A stretch of 64,000 bases of DNA from Pisaster brevispinus. Taxonomy: Eukaryota; Echinodermata; Asteroidea; Forcipulatida; Asteriidae. The notes below the pieces were generated by a model. It ran no database searches. It saw nothing but the letters and a program-made list of their open reading frames with translations, and had not been told where the DNA came from. The stretch spans positions 1-64,000 of the forward strand of contig JAMKCF010000013.1 in assembly GCA_023634235.1 (NCBI GenBank), read 5' to 3'. Of this stretch, positions 53,001 through 58,382 are shown piece after piece. Every line of letters begins with the position of its first letter. Position 1 is the first letter of the stretch. A program made the position numbers and the translations under genes.

Positions 53001-53293
53001 AGACCCCTTAGTTTCAAAGGCCCCCCCCCCCTTAAAAAACAGTTTCCCCACACCCTATCGGTCCTTACTTTTTTGGGGGGGTAAATAGTGACACGTATAC
53101 CTACCATTAACAGTTGAAATCAGCTTCTTTCCAATTTTTTCCCAGATTTGCTACATAAATGACTTATTTGGGGTTACTATGTCATAAAAATAGTCTTACC
53201 TTGTGAAGTGTGTGGTAGAACTAGAAGGACCAGCAGGCCAAGTAAAGCACATCCAGACGCGGCCGGAGAGTCTTTGATCCCGCGTCGATTCAT
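9408..53293 (-). CDS. Gene B: receptor-type tyrosine phosphatase with Tie-like ectodomain (32 coding exons)
   Basis: Single-pass membrane receptor predicted to dephosphorylate phosphotyrosine in the cytoplasm in response to extracellular contacts. The CDS joins 53200-53293, 46847-47164, 46075-46326, 45525-45656, 45053-45205, 44328-44462, 42691-42828, 41649-41702, 40855-41166, 39750-39865, 38841-39048, 38081-38183, 37191-37434, 36100-36139, 35580-35676, 35058-35116, 33402-34393, 32853-32940, 30841-30917, 30443-30479, 29770-29867, 29393-29518, 28855-29003, 17081-17216, 16345-16494, 15629-15728, 15181-15257, 14620-14754, 14297-14428, 13295-13440, 10042-10177 and 9408-9479. The total is 5106 nt and 1701 aa, with all phases compatible. 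Domains: signal peptide 1-31, Ig 32-221, EGF 222-425, FN3 426-637, R2B-type membrane-proximal domain 638-766, TM about 773-795, repeats 819-1125, D1 about 1125-1436, D2 1437-1701. The model comes from reading splice sites and homology by eye; transcript data could move an exon edge or add exons. It belongs to a tandem array of at least three genes. Confidence 0.9.
9757..9895. repeat. GGGCC-ended short element in last intron of gene B
   Basis: It runs from AGCACAGTTTCATAAAGCTG to AAAATTGGGCC. The counterpart in gene C is at 63842-63981, so it predates the gene duplication. Confidence 0.5.
10042..10177 (-). CDS. Gene B exon 31: D2, degenerate P-loop
   Basis: Residues 1633-1678. Joined to exon 30, the signature is QC-IDGEGASG. 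The phosphate-binding Arg is Ala (1638). D2 is therefore almost certainly inactive and probably regulatory, as in many tandem RPTPs. Confidence 0.93.
10346..13043. mobile_element. 2.7-kb TIR DNA transposon, ends TAGT...ACTA
   Basis: Terminal inverted repeats start TAGTCCAGCTGCTAAGG on the left and end CCTTAGCAGCTGCACTA on the right, one mismatch in 17. A TCT trinucleotide flanks both sides (10343-10345 and 13044-13046), a likely 3-bp target duplication. The arms continue for roughly 300 bp with decay. No transposase frame was seen inside, so it is non-autonomous. It fills the intron between the two D2 exons 30 and 31. Confidence 0.7.
13295..13440 (-). CDS. Gene B exon 30: D2, degenerate WPD loop
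   Basis: Residues 1585-1632. The WPD loop reads NWPVGGVP, so the general acid Asp is Val (1599). The exon ends ITIQC, with Gln replacing the conserved His before the Cys (1632). The intron falls at the same codon position as in D1. Confidence 0.92.
13990..14280. repeat. Intronic direct duplication with GTGGCTGC / CATAGCAACA motifs
   Basis: Two related copies at about 14015-14110 and 14145-14240 share AGTGGCTGC and CATAGCAACA. They lie in the intron just before exon 29's donor side. An interspersed repeat family is the likely source. Confidence 0.4.
14297..14428 (-). CDS. Gene B exon 29: D2, CVEYWPE motif
   Basis: Residues 1541-1584. TCVEYWPERGSARYG corresponds to the KCxxYWP region of D1. 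It is 132 nt with phase 0 at both ends. Confidence 0.92.
14620..14754 (-). CDS. Gene B exon 28: D2, YIATQ and DMWRMVYDY motifs
   Basis: Residues 1496-1540. It reads GKYIATQMPLPHTISDMWRM and then CIVMLNAVD. PLPxTxxDxWRxVYDY is typical of R2B D2 domains. Confidence 0.92.
14985..15135. repeat. Three degenerate tandem copies of about 70 bp
   Basis: Copies share TTCTGGAGAATGGGTACTGG, TCTGGAGGATTGGTACTGG and TCTCCAGATGATTGG, with AATCAATGAGCTTTCAGATGG-like spacers. Intron between exons 27 and 28. Confidence 0.55.
15181..15257 (-). CDS. Gene B exon 27: D2, NYINA motif
   Basis: Residues 1470-1495 (VDLIRPHL ... NNYINACFLN). It has the same length (77 nt) and phase as D1 exon 19. Confidence 0.9.
15629..15728 (-). 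CDS. Gene B exon 26: start of D2 (KNRF)
   Basis: Residues 1437-1469. It contains KNRFPDKLP, the D2 version of KNRY (R2B members also have KNRF). The last Val codon is split with the next exon. Confidence 0.9.
16345..16494 (-). CDS. Gene B exon 25: end of D1 and D1-D2 linker
   Basis: Residues 1387-1436. ALYEFIFDVLIEMF matches the QYxFIHDALLE helix that closes a PTP domain. The segment after it ends LQLEFE, like the inter-domain linker of tandem RPTPs. Confidence 0.9.
16517..16690. repeat. Interspersed repeat shared with 37884-38035
   Basis: Both copies contain GGCCTGGAATTTCAT, GCAAAGGGCACTTCCA, GGAAACTTTTGAAGGGGCAC and GTGTAATTC in the same order. Low-copy element of unknown type in introns of gene B. 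Confidence 0.55.
17081..17216 (-). CDS. Gene B exon 24: D1, phosphate-binding arginine
   Basis: Residues 1341-1386. It begins STGISRTGVFLVLDAML, completing the C(X)5R signature with Arg 1346. It continues with VDIWNFACGMRDKRMKMI, like the VxxLRxxRxxMVQ segment of PTPs. It is 136 nt, the same as the D2 counterpart at 10042-10177. Confidence 0.94.
17621..28000. repeat. Tandem array of eleven 0.8-1.05 kb repeats in the P-loop intron
   Basis: Direct repeats start with CTAGACAT and the palindrome GCATTTGTGCACAAATGC, near 17621, 18581, 19527, 20498, 21321, 22231, 23197, 24133, 25091, 26121 and 27169. Most end in an A-rich stretch. Each full unit has about six perfect TGACGTCA sites, a TCACGTGA site, and in most copies a TTCG-loop hairpin. 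Units 4, 5 and 11 share the same internal deletion after CTTTTTCAAA. The units at 23197, 24133 and 25091 are almost identical, a sign of recent amplification. Repeated 61-64 codon frames on both strands are by-products of the repeat. Family not recognised. Confidence 0.9.
18236..18257. repeat. TTCG tetraloop hairpin in each array unit (first copy)
   Basis: Arms ACTTCCGGT and ACCGGAAGT enclose the loop TTCG. It recurs in nearly every unit, for example near 20978, 21808, 22851, 23813 and 24752. It is damaged in unit 2 (near 19200) and has loop TTCA in unit 3. Confidence 0.75.
28010..28289. repeat. Cluster of four 33-bp hairpin repeats at the array end
   Basis: Four direct copies, about 60 bp apart, each with arms AGCTGTTTCG and CGAAACAGCT around a CTGCGCTACGCTGCG-like core, preceded by ACTTTAACGAAAACAAG. 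Single copies also sit between array units at about 22191-22228, 26090-26118 and 27127-27159. Confidence 0.85.
28290..28854. other. Intron remainder between array and exon 23
   Basis: No coding signal. A short tRNA-like head on the minus strand (GATTCAAGTCCCGCTC near 28742) may be a SINE remnant. Confidence 0.35.
28855..29003 (-). CDS. Gene B exon 23: D1, WPD loop and catalytic cysteine
   Basis: Residues 1292-1340. It carries the general-acid loop TWPDMGLP (Asp 1308) and ends MVIHC with catalytic Cys 1340. The next Ser codon is split by an 11.6-kb intron. Both key residues are present, so D1 should be active. Confidence 0.94.
29160..29260. repeat. SINE-tail fragment in intron 22/23
   Basis: Shares AACATCACAAGGCC, GGCCACTT-like and GACCCAAATCAAC blocks with 52227-52315, the tail of a full-length SINE. 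Confidence 0.5.
29393..29518 (-). CDS. Gene B exon 22: D1, KCEKYWPD motif
   Basis: Residues 1250-1291. It begins EKCEKYWPDKTARYGDY, the conserved KCxxYWP motif, followed by central beta strands. It is 126 nt with phase 0 at both ends. Confidence 0.92.
29770..29867 (-). CDS. Gene B exon 21: D1, DMWRMVWQ motif
   Basis: Residues 1217-1249. It contains CDMWRMVWQENTAKIVMLTNLQEG, the FWxMIWE-x-IVMLT core of PTP domains, and ends in phase 0. Confidence 0.92.
30186..30352 (-). mobile_element. tRNA-derived SINE in intron 20/21
   Basis: The head has box B-like GGGTTCAAGTCCCAGTC and box A-like TCGTGGCTGAGCG in reverse complement. The tail has GACATTAAGTTTTACGTCCC. Same family as 51000-51412. Confidence 0.6.
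30443..30479 (-). CDS. Gene B exon 20: D1, YIASQ mini-exon
   Basis: A 37-nt exon encoding residues 1205-1216 (GCNEPNKYIASQ), equivalent to the YIATQGP motif. Together with the next exon it totals 135 nt, the exact length of the single D2 exon at 14620-14754. Confidence 0.9.
30841..30917 (-). CDS. Gene B exon 19: D1, DYxNA motif
   Basis: Residues 1179-1204. It reads YDFSRVVLEKLP ... SDYVNASYMD, matching the conserved PTP motif DYINA. Its 77-nt length and phase equal those of the corresponding D2 exon (15181-15257). Confidence 0.92.
30994..32507. mobile_element. 1.5-kb TIR element with GGGGCCGATTTCACTAACGCG ends
   Basis: The left arm (30994-31275) and right arm (about 32225-32507) are inverted copies of roughly 280 bp, rich in TTGCGATG words. 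No target duplication is obvious. A second, shorter copy of the same end (GGGGGCCGATTTCACTAAAG) starts at 31276 and runs to about 31412, so a related element may be nested. No transposase frame was seen. It lies in the intron between exons 18 and 19. Confidence 0.75.
32853..32940 (-). CDS. Gene B exon 18: D1, KNRY motif
   Basis: Residues 1150-1178. It reads SLPN ... KEKNRYVNIIP and carries the KNRY motif (1170-1173) found at the start of classical PTP domains. A Tyr codon is split with the next exon (PYDFSRV). Confidence 0.92.
33402..34393 (-). CDS. Gene B exon 17: juxtamembrane tandem repeats and start of D1
   Basis: Residues 819-1149, a 992-nt exon. It holds five copies of LENP(Y/C)xDxAYEV(V/I), each followed by an Ala/Pro/Thr-rich linker and RPKQVNKKKQFTAPFPIPLS. 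The fifth copy of that second motif runs into ELKDYVSKKKKE ... GNGFLFDYE, the helical start of the first phosphatase domain. Copies of the conserved DNA block start near 33478, 33649, 33817, 33964 and 34159. Spacings of 171, 168, 147 and 195 bp are all multiples of three. The fourth unit has Cys for the first Tyr. No such repeat is known to me in other RPTPs. Because near-identical repeats are error-prone, the copy number may vary in the assembly or between individuals. Confidence 0.9.
34460..35057. other. Intron between exons 16 and 17
   Basis: AT-rich. The block CTTCTGGGATCAGTATCCTCAG with TTTCAAAGAGCTT is shared with 40665-40720, an old interspersed repeat. No exon was seen. Confidence 0.4.
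35058..35116 (-). CDS. Gene B exon 16: basic juxtamembrane segment
   Basis: A 59-nt exon encoding residues 799-818 (RRKSRLNSSSGDRRHFNAAS). Positive charges just inside the membrane support the predicted topology. Confidence 0.82.
35340..35503. mobile_element. Small GGGCCC-ended element (MITE-like)
   Basis: It begins GGGCCCCAATTTCATAC and ends TATTTTGGGCCC, with inverted ends of about 10 bp and CTGCTTA words inside. Best preserved copy of the family in this window. Confidence 0.55.
35580..35676 (-). CDS. Gene B exon 15: transmembrane helix
   Basis: Residues 767-798. An uncharged stretch from LIAAIAV to ALTF (about 23 residues) is followed by the basic stop-transfer KMRRKSR, which continues in the next exon. 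One TM helix is expected for a type I receptor. Confidence 0.88.
36100..36139 (-). CDS. Gene B exon 14: short membrane-proximal exon
   Basis: A 40-nt exon encoding residues 754-766 (IYAVKWSEPFRVQ). It joins the extracellular core to the TM exon in correct phase. It was found only by requiring frame continuity between exons 13 and 15, so it is slightly less certain. Confidence 0.78.
36812..37204. repeat. Local direct duplication at the exon 13 donor
   Basis: About 200 bp (36812-37014) is repeated at 37016-37204. The second copy contains the real exon 13 end and donor (AGGCTCACCGATTGAGAAATCC). The first has the same block with a changed donor (CTCACAGATTGAG), leaving a pseudo-exon end. Confidence 0.7.
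37191..37434 (-). CDS. Gene B exon 13: membrane-proximal domain, core
   Basis: Residues 672-753. The block DYVAAELP ... FTVGYGETQG ... NNPLES ... YDIYLGSVS aligns well with the R2B-family segment that I recall as YFAAELPPG ... FTVGDNRTYQG. This ties the membrane-proximal part to PTPRM-like phosphatases. The 3' end of this exon and its donor region are partly duplicated at about 36812-37014. Confidence 0.87.
38081..38183 (-). CDS. Gene B exon 12: membrane-proximal domain, part 1
   Basis: Residues 638-671, starting DLPAPTQLSQ, with the strand TVTIALNLP. It corresponds to the start of the last extracellular domain of type R2B RPTPs (PTPRM, K, T, U). Split codons at both ends restore Asp and Thr. 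Confidence 0.83.
38255..38430. repeat. Two imperfect copies around ATTCCAGCAGGCG
   Basis: The words GATCGG/GATCAG, ATTCCAGCAGGCGT(A/G)CATTGA and CAGTTTGA/CCGTTTGA recur at about 80-90 bp spacing, in the intron between exons 11 and 12. Confidence 0.5.
38841..39048 (-). CDS. Gene B exon 11: FN3 domain 2, second half
   Basis: Residues 569-637. It starts LSYRVLEKPYDT and contains LEPSTKYDFRLTGFNNIGVGE, the FN3 F/G strands. This exon, with flanking intron, has a duplicated orphan copy at 61564-61771 of identical length. Confidence 0.9.
39750..39865 (-). CDS. Gene B exon 10: FN3 domain 2, first half
   Basis: Residues 530-568. It contains EPTGSPTDF and the strand pair VEVSWGEI ... NGVITKYR, the usual FN3 N-terminal half. 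It ends in phase 0 with donor GTGAGTT. Confidence 0.87.
40855..41166 (-). CDS. Gene B exon 9: fibronectin type III domain 1
   Basis: Residues 426-529, a whole FN3 in one exon. B strand TITWKAP, C strand IDYAVQYQ, and the F-strand signature LLPNSIYMVRVLARNEAGLG are all recognisable. It is preceded by the mini-exon and followed in phase 1 by the second FN3. Confidence 0.9.
41262..41400 (+). mobile_element. SINE body fragment, plus strand
   Basis: Shares AGCAAGACAATTAACC, GGATGAGACGTAAAGCC and AAAAAGAACCCAG with the tail of the 51000-51412 SINE, in opposite orientation. No tRNA head. Confidence 0.5.
41649..41702 (-). CDS. Gene B exon 8: short cysteine-rich linker
   Basis: A 54-nt mini-exon encoding residues 408-425 (NSCPYGQIGINPKCRLCY). 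It looks like the start of a fifth EGF repeat that is truncated before the FN3 domains. It is supported by acceptor TTTTGCAG, donor GTAAGAT and matching phases on both sides. Confidence 0.82.
41766..41791. repeat. (AAC)n microsatellite
   Basis: About eight AAC/CAA units in the intron between exons 7 and 8. Confidence 0.85.
42691..42828 (-). CDS. Gene B exon 7: EGF-like domain 4
   Basis: Residues 362-407, with CSDGWFGVNC, CHCAGGGAC and LCQGGFRGENC. It has the same exon phase and cysteine plan as exon 6, so it is probably an internal duplication. Vertebrate Tie receptors have three EGF repeats; a fourth is an addition. Confidence 0.88.
43225..43875 (+). other. Possible LTR-like block in intron 6/7
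   Basis: A block with different composition from its surroundings starts near TGTAGGGAACCCAAGTGCG and runs to about CTCTAGTACA. It has GC-rich islands and no family signature in its open frames. It could be a solo LTR, but I see no matching second LTR or clear target duplication. Confidence 0.25.
44328..44462 (-). CDS. Gene B exon 6: EGF-like domain 3
   Basis: Residues 317-361. The cysteine spacing is CPAGMYGAGC, then CRCGNAAC, then SCRSGFTGENC, an eight-cysteine EGF of the MEGF/Tie style. Phase 1 at both ends. It is flanked by acceptor TTTTTTAG and donor GTGAGAG. Confidence 0.88.
45053..45205 (-). CDS. Gene B exon 5: EGF-like domain 2 (Tie-like)
   Basis: Residues 266-316, phase 1 at both ends. 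It contains CLPDPFGCTCAAGF, almost the motif that marks the second EGF repeat of Tie2 (from memory, CLPDPYGCSC). This is the strongest single piece of evidence that the ectodomain is related to Tie/TEK rather than to generic EGF repeats. Confidence 0.92.
45525..45656 (-). CDS. Gene B exon 4: EGF-like domain 1 (Tie-like)
   Basis: Residues 222-265. The cysteine pattern starts CSPNKWGPSC and ends CICAPGFSGVRC. The KWGPxC entry and GFxGxxC exit are hallmarks of the first EGF repeat of Tie1/Tie2. A single exon with phase 1 at both ends allows domain shuffling. Confidence 0.9.
46075..46326 (-). CDS. Gene B exon 3: second Ig-like domain
   Basis: Residues 138-221. It shows the Ig landmarks LQWRHNG (core Trp) and the F-strand motif NHAGIYECF, and ends in KLLVRQC, which resembles the Ig-EGF junction of Tie receptors. 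Oddly, the intron side of the acceptor is tandemly duplicated, and an alternative acceptor at 46441 keeps the frame open and would add 38 codons. Confidence 0.87.
46258..46550. repeat. Three tandem copies (about 115 bp) over the Ig2 acceptor
   Basis: Copies at about 46258-46373, 46374-46487 and 46488-46550 (partial) each contain ATGTTACATCCTCTCCAGCACT and GGATGAGGC. The first contains the used acceptor and the start of exon 3. The second keeps an intact acceptor and open frame. Confidence 0.8.
46847..47164 (-). CDS. Gene B exon 2: first Ig-like domain
   Basis: Residues 32-137, phase 1 at both ends. It begins VVPDFTCYN and has a second Cys in GAYNCIF near the end, which gives the Cys pair of an Ig fold (YxC motif). 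Gly- and Ser-rich loops lie between. The position directly after the signal peptide and before a second Ig and EGF repeats matches the order seen in Tie receptors. The acceptor is TTTTTGACTAG and the donor GTAAGGG. Confidence 0.85.
47165..48800. other. First intron of gene B, 3' part
   Basis: No exon, RNA gene or recognisable mobile element was seen. Codon-like open frames are short and lack any family signature. Confidence 0.4.
51000..51412 (-). mobile_element. Long tRNA-derived SINE (tRNA-Leu-like head)
   Basis: The reverse complement begins GGCAGTGTCGTGGCCGAGCGG (box A) and has GGGTTCGAGTCCC (box B) about 50 nt later. The tail contains AGCAAGACACTTAACC and GATGGGACGTGAAGC and ends near a TATAGCGC-containing stretch. 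It is inside the 50442-53179 element. Confidence 0.7.
51530..52075. repeat. Inverted repeat (foldback) nested in the TIR element
   Basis: Arms 51530-51715 and about 51903-52075 are reverse complements (for example TTGAATGAGAATCATGTATTGG against TCAATACTTGATTCTCACT). The loop includes purine- and pyrimidine-rich tracts. Open frames on both strands here are artefacts of the repeat. Confidence 0.65.
52215..52512 (-). mobile_element. tRNA-derived SINE, near full length
   Basis: The reverse complement has the head TCATGGCCAAGCGG and GGGTTTGAATCCCGG, and a tail with GTTGATTTGGGTTGACAGCCC. A tail fragment of the same kind occurs at 29160-29260. Confidence 0.65.
53200..53293 (-). CDS. Gene B exon 1 (coding): start codon and signal peptide
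   Basis: Encodes residues 1-31: a short basic/acidic n-region (MNRRGIKD), then a hydrophobic core rich in Leu and Val, ending HTSQ. This is a typical secretory signal. The donor GTAAGA follows a split Gly codon (phase 1) that joins the first Ig exon 6 kb downstream. The ATG was chosen because it starts the signal peptide and because the paralogous exon at 2296-2389 conserves the same start. A splice acceptor (TTTACAG) lies 29 nt upstream of the ATG, ending at 53323, so an untranslated exon probably precedes it. Confidence 0.88.
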
Positions 53294-53322
53294 CGTAGTT
53301 TGTGGTGTGGACAACTGCAATT
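53294..53322 (-). other. Gene B 5' UTR portion of the first coding exon
   Basis: There are 29 nt between a TTTACAG acceptor and the ATG. The gene A copy (2390-2418) has the matching acceptor TTCGCAG at the same place. This suggests that transcription starts in an upstream non-coding exon. Confidence 0.5.
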
Positions 53323-53833
53323 CTGTAAACGAAATAAATGAATTTTCGTCAAAACTCCACCAACAGACATACAAAAGTTGACTTATCTGAATTACTTAAG
53401 TGCACTATTTACTCATCCTTGTATAATCTTTCTATATGAATAAGATATCACATAAACGCAAAACCAACTAATTATTGTATTTTTTGCAAAGTTTTATTTC
53501 CTCAAGGTTGTTTGGATTGTATGTTTGTTGCTGTACCCCAGCCCCCCCCCCCCTACACCCCATGCGGAAATCTTCCTGGTTCATAAGAATATGCTCCATA
53601 AAATAAATGGGATCGTGGGCAAAAAGCTTGCGAGGTGTGCCCGTCTATTAATCAACCTACACGCAAAATAAATGTACAAGTCACGATAAATGACTGAATG
53701 ATTTACGCATATCACAAAAAGACTTGTGATGCCCTTCATTGCCCATGAAAATAATGTTAGCAACTGTGCGGAATTTGGTATTATTCACTTTTGAAAAGGA
53801 TAATCCTTTTAAAAAATGATGAACTTGACTTAC

Positions 53834-53890
53834 CTGCCCTCACAAAAGCGTCCACCACCATCAGAATAGGGAAGTTCAATGATTTATTTA
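53834..53890 (-). other. Candidate non-coding exon 1 of gene B (upstream edge unknown)
   Basis: A strong donor, GAGGGCAG followed by GTAAGTC, lies at 53834. It is conserved in the paralogous spacer at 3410. It is about 0.5 kb upstream of the acceptor preceding the start-codon exon and is on the right strand. The upstream limit and the promoter are not visible. This is an inference from two conserved splice signals. Confidence 0.35.
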
Positions 53891-54092
53891 AACACAATTA
53901 GTTCTTATGTTGAACTTCTGGTCTCTACATTCACTTCCTTGTCGGGTAATGCCACGTTACGTGATCCGATTGTGTGTGTTTGTAAACCCTGATGGAAACT
54001 GTACTATTACACCATGCATTTCTGATACAGTTCAACCAAAGTGTTTGTGGAGTTTCCTTGTATAAAAGGTCAACATCAATTTCAAAAGTTCA

Positions 54093-54320
54093 ATTCAATT
54101 CAATAGAACATTTATTACCACATTTACACATGGAGGCATCATCCTTAAAGCCGAAGCTTGAGATGGATGTGCCCGTTACAACAATACAAAGATAAACAAC
54201 ACTAATCGTAGAGTTAAGAAATAATAACAGTAATTAAATATGCAATATTAAACAAAGTAGACAGAGAGACAAACAACTCCAGAATTAAATAATAAGAAAT
54301 AATGGCAATAATTAAGTTCA
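54093..54320. mobile_element. 228-bp insertion with 7-bp target duplication
   Basis: AAGTTCA occurs on both sides (54086-54092 and 54314-54320) but once in the paralogous left spacer (near 3648). The insert begins ATTCAATTCAATAGAACATTTATT, like the 3' end of a truncated retroelement. Confidence 0.7.
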
Positions 54321-55362
54321 TGCAAGGCACGTGATTGGACCCATACCCGATGATTCCAGAACCCCAAGGGAGAGCAGTTAATTGAAAACTGAAGAGGCTG
54401 GTATATCCTGGTTAATAAATAACTAAATAAAGGATAATATTACAGAATAGCGTTAAATTTGTAAAATTTCTATTTCAATGTGAAAGTTCACTGATGGTGC
54501 AACCAGTAAACTCCAGAGAAATTCAAACTTGAGAATAAGCATTTTAAGACACTGGAAATTCTCAAATCTTTATTTAGATTGCAGCCATTGAAATAAGCAC
54601 TTATATTGTTGTTGTTATTATCATACATTTCTGGTAATGAAACAAAGGTTGCCTCATTAGTCAACCTTATCACTGTAGCTCGCAAGCCTGGGGAAACCTG
54701 TAAACAAGGATGCTTGTCGTGTGAACCAGAAACACCGTGGTTAACCCCTATTCTTTAACGATAAGTGTTCTGGGTTCTTTTACGGGCACTACCAGTCCAG
54801 TACATAGGACCGTCGGCTTAAAGTCACAAGTCAAGTGGACGCCGGGCGGCTTGGGCGATTTCTAGGCATCGACCGGCGTGTAGAGGTCGGCGAAATGTCG
54901 CACGATAGGGTGGTCACAGTCACAAATAAAAGTGCCCCGTACGCTGCTCTGGGTCGAATTCTTGGCCCGTTTATCTGCCAGTGTCCGGCAGGCACTCGTC
55001 CGATGTCCTGCCTTGGTCCCTGCGATAGGTCGATATATATATATTGTCTGGGTTGTCAAAAATTTGGCCCAGTGCCCGCCTGATGTGTGCGATGCCCTGC
55101 CGCATATCGAGAATTTGTATAAAATATTTTAAAAAACAATAACCAAAACCTAAATTTTGTATAACCAAAAGACCTTAAAAGTTAGTTCGACTTTGAGAGA
55201 GAAGAGCCTTCACCCTTGACAGACCCTTGTTTTGACTTCAGTGTGACTAAAATCCGAAACCTGATCTTTATTCTGAACCGACTCTAAAACTGATTTTAAA
55301 CCTGATCCTGAACCTGATCCTATCTTTTACCTTCATTCTCACTGAACCTGTGTAAATGTTTG

Positions 55363-55745
55363 TTCACTTGCTCGAAAACCATACTTTGTCGGGTTCCCTT
55401 AACATCTTGACAACAATGAACATGATCAATTGCTACAATCTAATGGAGACAGACTGATTTACTCAGCGCGCTCAATTATCTTTGCGCAGACGTGCATGAA
55501 ATGCGCACAAAACCTTGATTGCGCGCGTAGCGCTGATCGTCGCGCTGATTACTCAGACAGCGCGCCAAGCGCAATCAAGGTGTTGTAAAGTAATTTACAT
55601 GACTGTAATAATATGGTGCGCATCTCACAACCGTCTGTGCAAGGAAATGTTATAAGACTGTAGCAGTTTATTGTTTTCAAGTTGTTGAGGGAACCCGACA
55701 AAAAGTGGTTCTCGAGCAAGTTGTTAGTAAGTAATGTTGTATGTG
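55363..55745. repeat. Foldback in right spacer
   Basis: CTTGCTCGAAAACCA ... GTCGGGTTCCCTTAAC on the left arm is inverted on the right arm as GTTGAGGGAACCCGAC ... TGGTTCTCGAGCAAG. The left spacer has only one arm (5845-6050). Confidence 0.6.
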
Positions 55746-56904
55746 AACAAAACTCACACTCGAAAATCAATCGAGTCGAAATTCAATTGATTTTCCCCCA
55801 AATCGTGTTATGTTTTTTCATCGAATTCCAGCAGTAGGGCTATTTACAAGTACAGTTATTACAGTAGTATTCGATCGGTAAGTTTCATGAAAACGTGGCA
55901 GATTGAACGATTCAGAGGGTGAGTTATGATTTCAATGGTGCTTTGGGGCCAAGGATACGAAGTGGACTCGGCCCTATTTATGGAGCTAGGGGTTGGGTAG
56001 ACCCTGTACTCCTTTAAAACGAATTTCAACATCTGTGGTCGTATAGTGTAGCGCCCCAGGCAAACATTAACGCGTCGGAATGTGTTTCGGCCAACACCAA
56101 GTTCCCGTTTTGCCCCCAAATGACAAAAATTATCAACAAAAAGCTAGAAAATCGCATTTTGGCTTCTCGATATGACAAAAATGAAAGGTCTGGCATTTTA
56201 TTGTTGTACTCACGATTATTTGTTGTGCTCCAGATTGATGTGTTAAGTCCACAATCAGAAAAACGATGTCGATCATGACCCTAAACGTCTATCAAAATAG
56301 ACGGGTGCCATCGTCGCGCGCGACGGTCATGTGGTTGATCGCTTGACCGTCCAGTTTCACAACTTGCCGCCATGTAATTAATGTGGCGCCCTCAATTGTC
56401 AATGCTTAGCAGAGTTATACATTCGCTTGGCCCCAGCGGCCTATCCAGGACCGCTGGGATGGGCTAATCAGCTTGCCCAGATTCTTGTTCAGGAAGTACG
56501 TCATGCGTGCAGTGCTCGCAGTGTGAGTGTGATGCATGATGGGACTGAGCATTAACTAATGAGCGTGCTTAATACGTTTGCCCATCCCAGCGCCTTTGGT
56601 TTTAAGGCAAGGCGCTGGGGACGAGCGAAAGTTATACAAAACCAACGGTGACTAATGGATAATGTTACACTCCAACCTTTATGCTTGCGTCCAGAGGTTT
56701 TGCTTTCGTTTGTCCGGATTTGCTCACATTCTTGACGATCACATTAGTATAATATAGACTTTTGTCAAAATTACAATTAATATAACTAATTTTGTTTCTA
56801 AAAAAAATTAATACTAATAGTAATAATAATAATAATAAATCTTATAAAGCGCTGGTATCTAGGAAAAAACTATTCACTGCGCTAAAATATGACCAAGGGA
56901 AAAA

Positions 56905-58314
56905 TTAATGGTAGGCTTGACTGAAAAGGTAAGTTTTGAGATTGGATTTGAATGAAGAAATGTCAGGTTGTGATCTAAGGGTGAGAGGCAAGCCGTTCCA
57001 CAGGCGGGGGGCTGCAACCGAGAAACTTCTATCCCCATAAGCTTTCAACCTGGAAGGTGGAACGGCAAGCAAGTTGGCATCACTGGACCTTAGTTGGCGA
57101 ACGGGCTTATACGGCAGGAGAAGCCTCTGCAAGTACAACGGGGATGAAGTCTCTGTCATACAACGGTATGTTGTACAAAGGAGTTTGAAGATGATGCGTT
57201 GCTCAACATGGAGCCAGTGTAATGCTTGAAGAACCGGGGTGATATGCTCAAACTTTTTTGAGCGTGTTAGGATACGAGCTGCAATGTTCTGGATTCTCTG
57301 AAGGTGATGCAAGGTGGAAGCTGGAAGTCCATATAAGAGTGAGTTGCAGTAGTCGAGCCGAGACGTTACAAGTGCGTGAATGAGTTGCTCTGCTGTTTTG
57401 TCAGAGAGCAATGAGCGGATGTGGTTTATGTTCTTCAAGTGGTACATGGCGATGCGGGAGGAGTTTTTGACGTTGGTTGTGAAGTTCATGTGCCTGTCAA
57501 AGATGACACCAAGGTTTCTAGCTGTGTTGCTACAAGGAATGACATGGCCATCAATCAGAATGCTGTGAATGGTGTTGTGGCGATGTTGACTTTGGGAGTT
57601 CAGCAAGAGGATGACTGTCTTGTCGCTATTGAGTTGAAGTTTGTTTGCGACCATCCATTCCTTAACTTCGGCAACACACGCTTCTGTACGGGCAACTGCA
57701 GTGTTTGCATCCGTGGAGACAAATGGCAGATATAGTTGTGCGTCATCCGCGTAAAGCTGAACGGACAGACCGTGGTTACGAGCAATGTTCGCAACAGGTG
57801 AAAAGTACAAGGAAAATAACACCGGACCGAGCACCGACCCCTGAGGGACGCCAAAACGTGGTGTAGTGTTAGATGAGAAGGACCCGTCAATTTTTACATT
57901 TTGGGTGGGATTTTCCAGATATGAAGTTAACCACTTCAAAGCAGTTCCAGTGATACCAAATTTGTTGTGAAGACGTTGAAGGAGGATTTGGTGGTCGATA
58001 GTGTCAAAAGCAGCAGAAAGGTCAAGTAACACTAAAATTACAGAGAGTTTCTTGTCAATGGCTCCAAGGATGTCATTTTGAACACACAGGAGCGTAGTCT
58101 CGGTGCTGTGGTGTTTACGATATGCTGATTGTGCCAGCTCAAGCAGGTTGTTAGATGTTAGGTAGTCATTGAGTTGACCAGCTACCACTTTCTCCACAAC
58201 TTTTGAGATGAACGGCAGATTCGACACAGGTCTGTAGTTACTCAGCTTGTTCTTATCTAGCTTTGAGTTCTTTATGATGGGGGTGACGTGCGCCTTTTTG
58301 AGTTGCTGAGGCAC
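56905..58314 (-). pseudogene. LINE ORF2 fragment: reverse transcriptase domain
   Basis: A 469-aa open frame ending in a stop. Motifs in order: NYRPVSNLPFISKVVEK, LLDLSAAFDTIDH, GVPQGSVLGPVLF and the catalytic QLYADDAQLY. The C-terminal part (WNGLPLTLR ... FKSNLKTYLF) is also typical of CR1/L2 elements. The RT core itself is intact, but it is cut off from the endonuclease by frameshifts. Confidence 0.85.
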
Positions 58315-58382
58315 GATTCATGTTGCTATGGATGAGTTCACAATGTTTGTAATTGCAGGTAGGACGGATGACAGACATGTTT

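Larger units (their letters stand above)
50442..53179. mobile_element. 2.7-kb TIR element, ends TAGTA...TACTA, with nested insertions
   Basis: The left end TAGTATCCCTAAATTAG and the right end (read inverted) TAGTAACCCCAAATAAG start arms of about 300 bp. The target duplication is TGT (50439-50441 and 53180-53182). Gene A has the uninterrupted site (CCATGTCATAA near 2273). Two SINEs and a foldback sit inside. No transposase frame was seen. Confidence 0.75.

Noticed and set aside
57421..57735. Plus-strand frame of 104 codons
   Set aside because: Antisense to the reverse transcriptase frame of the LINE.
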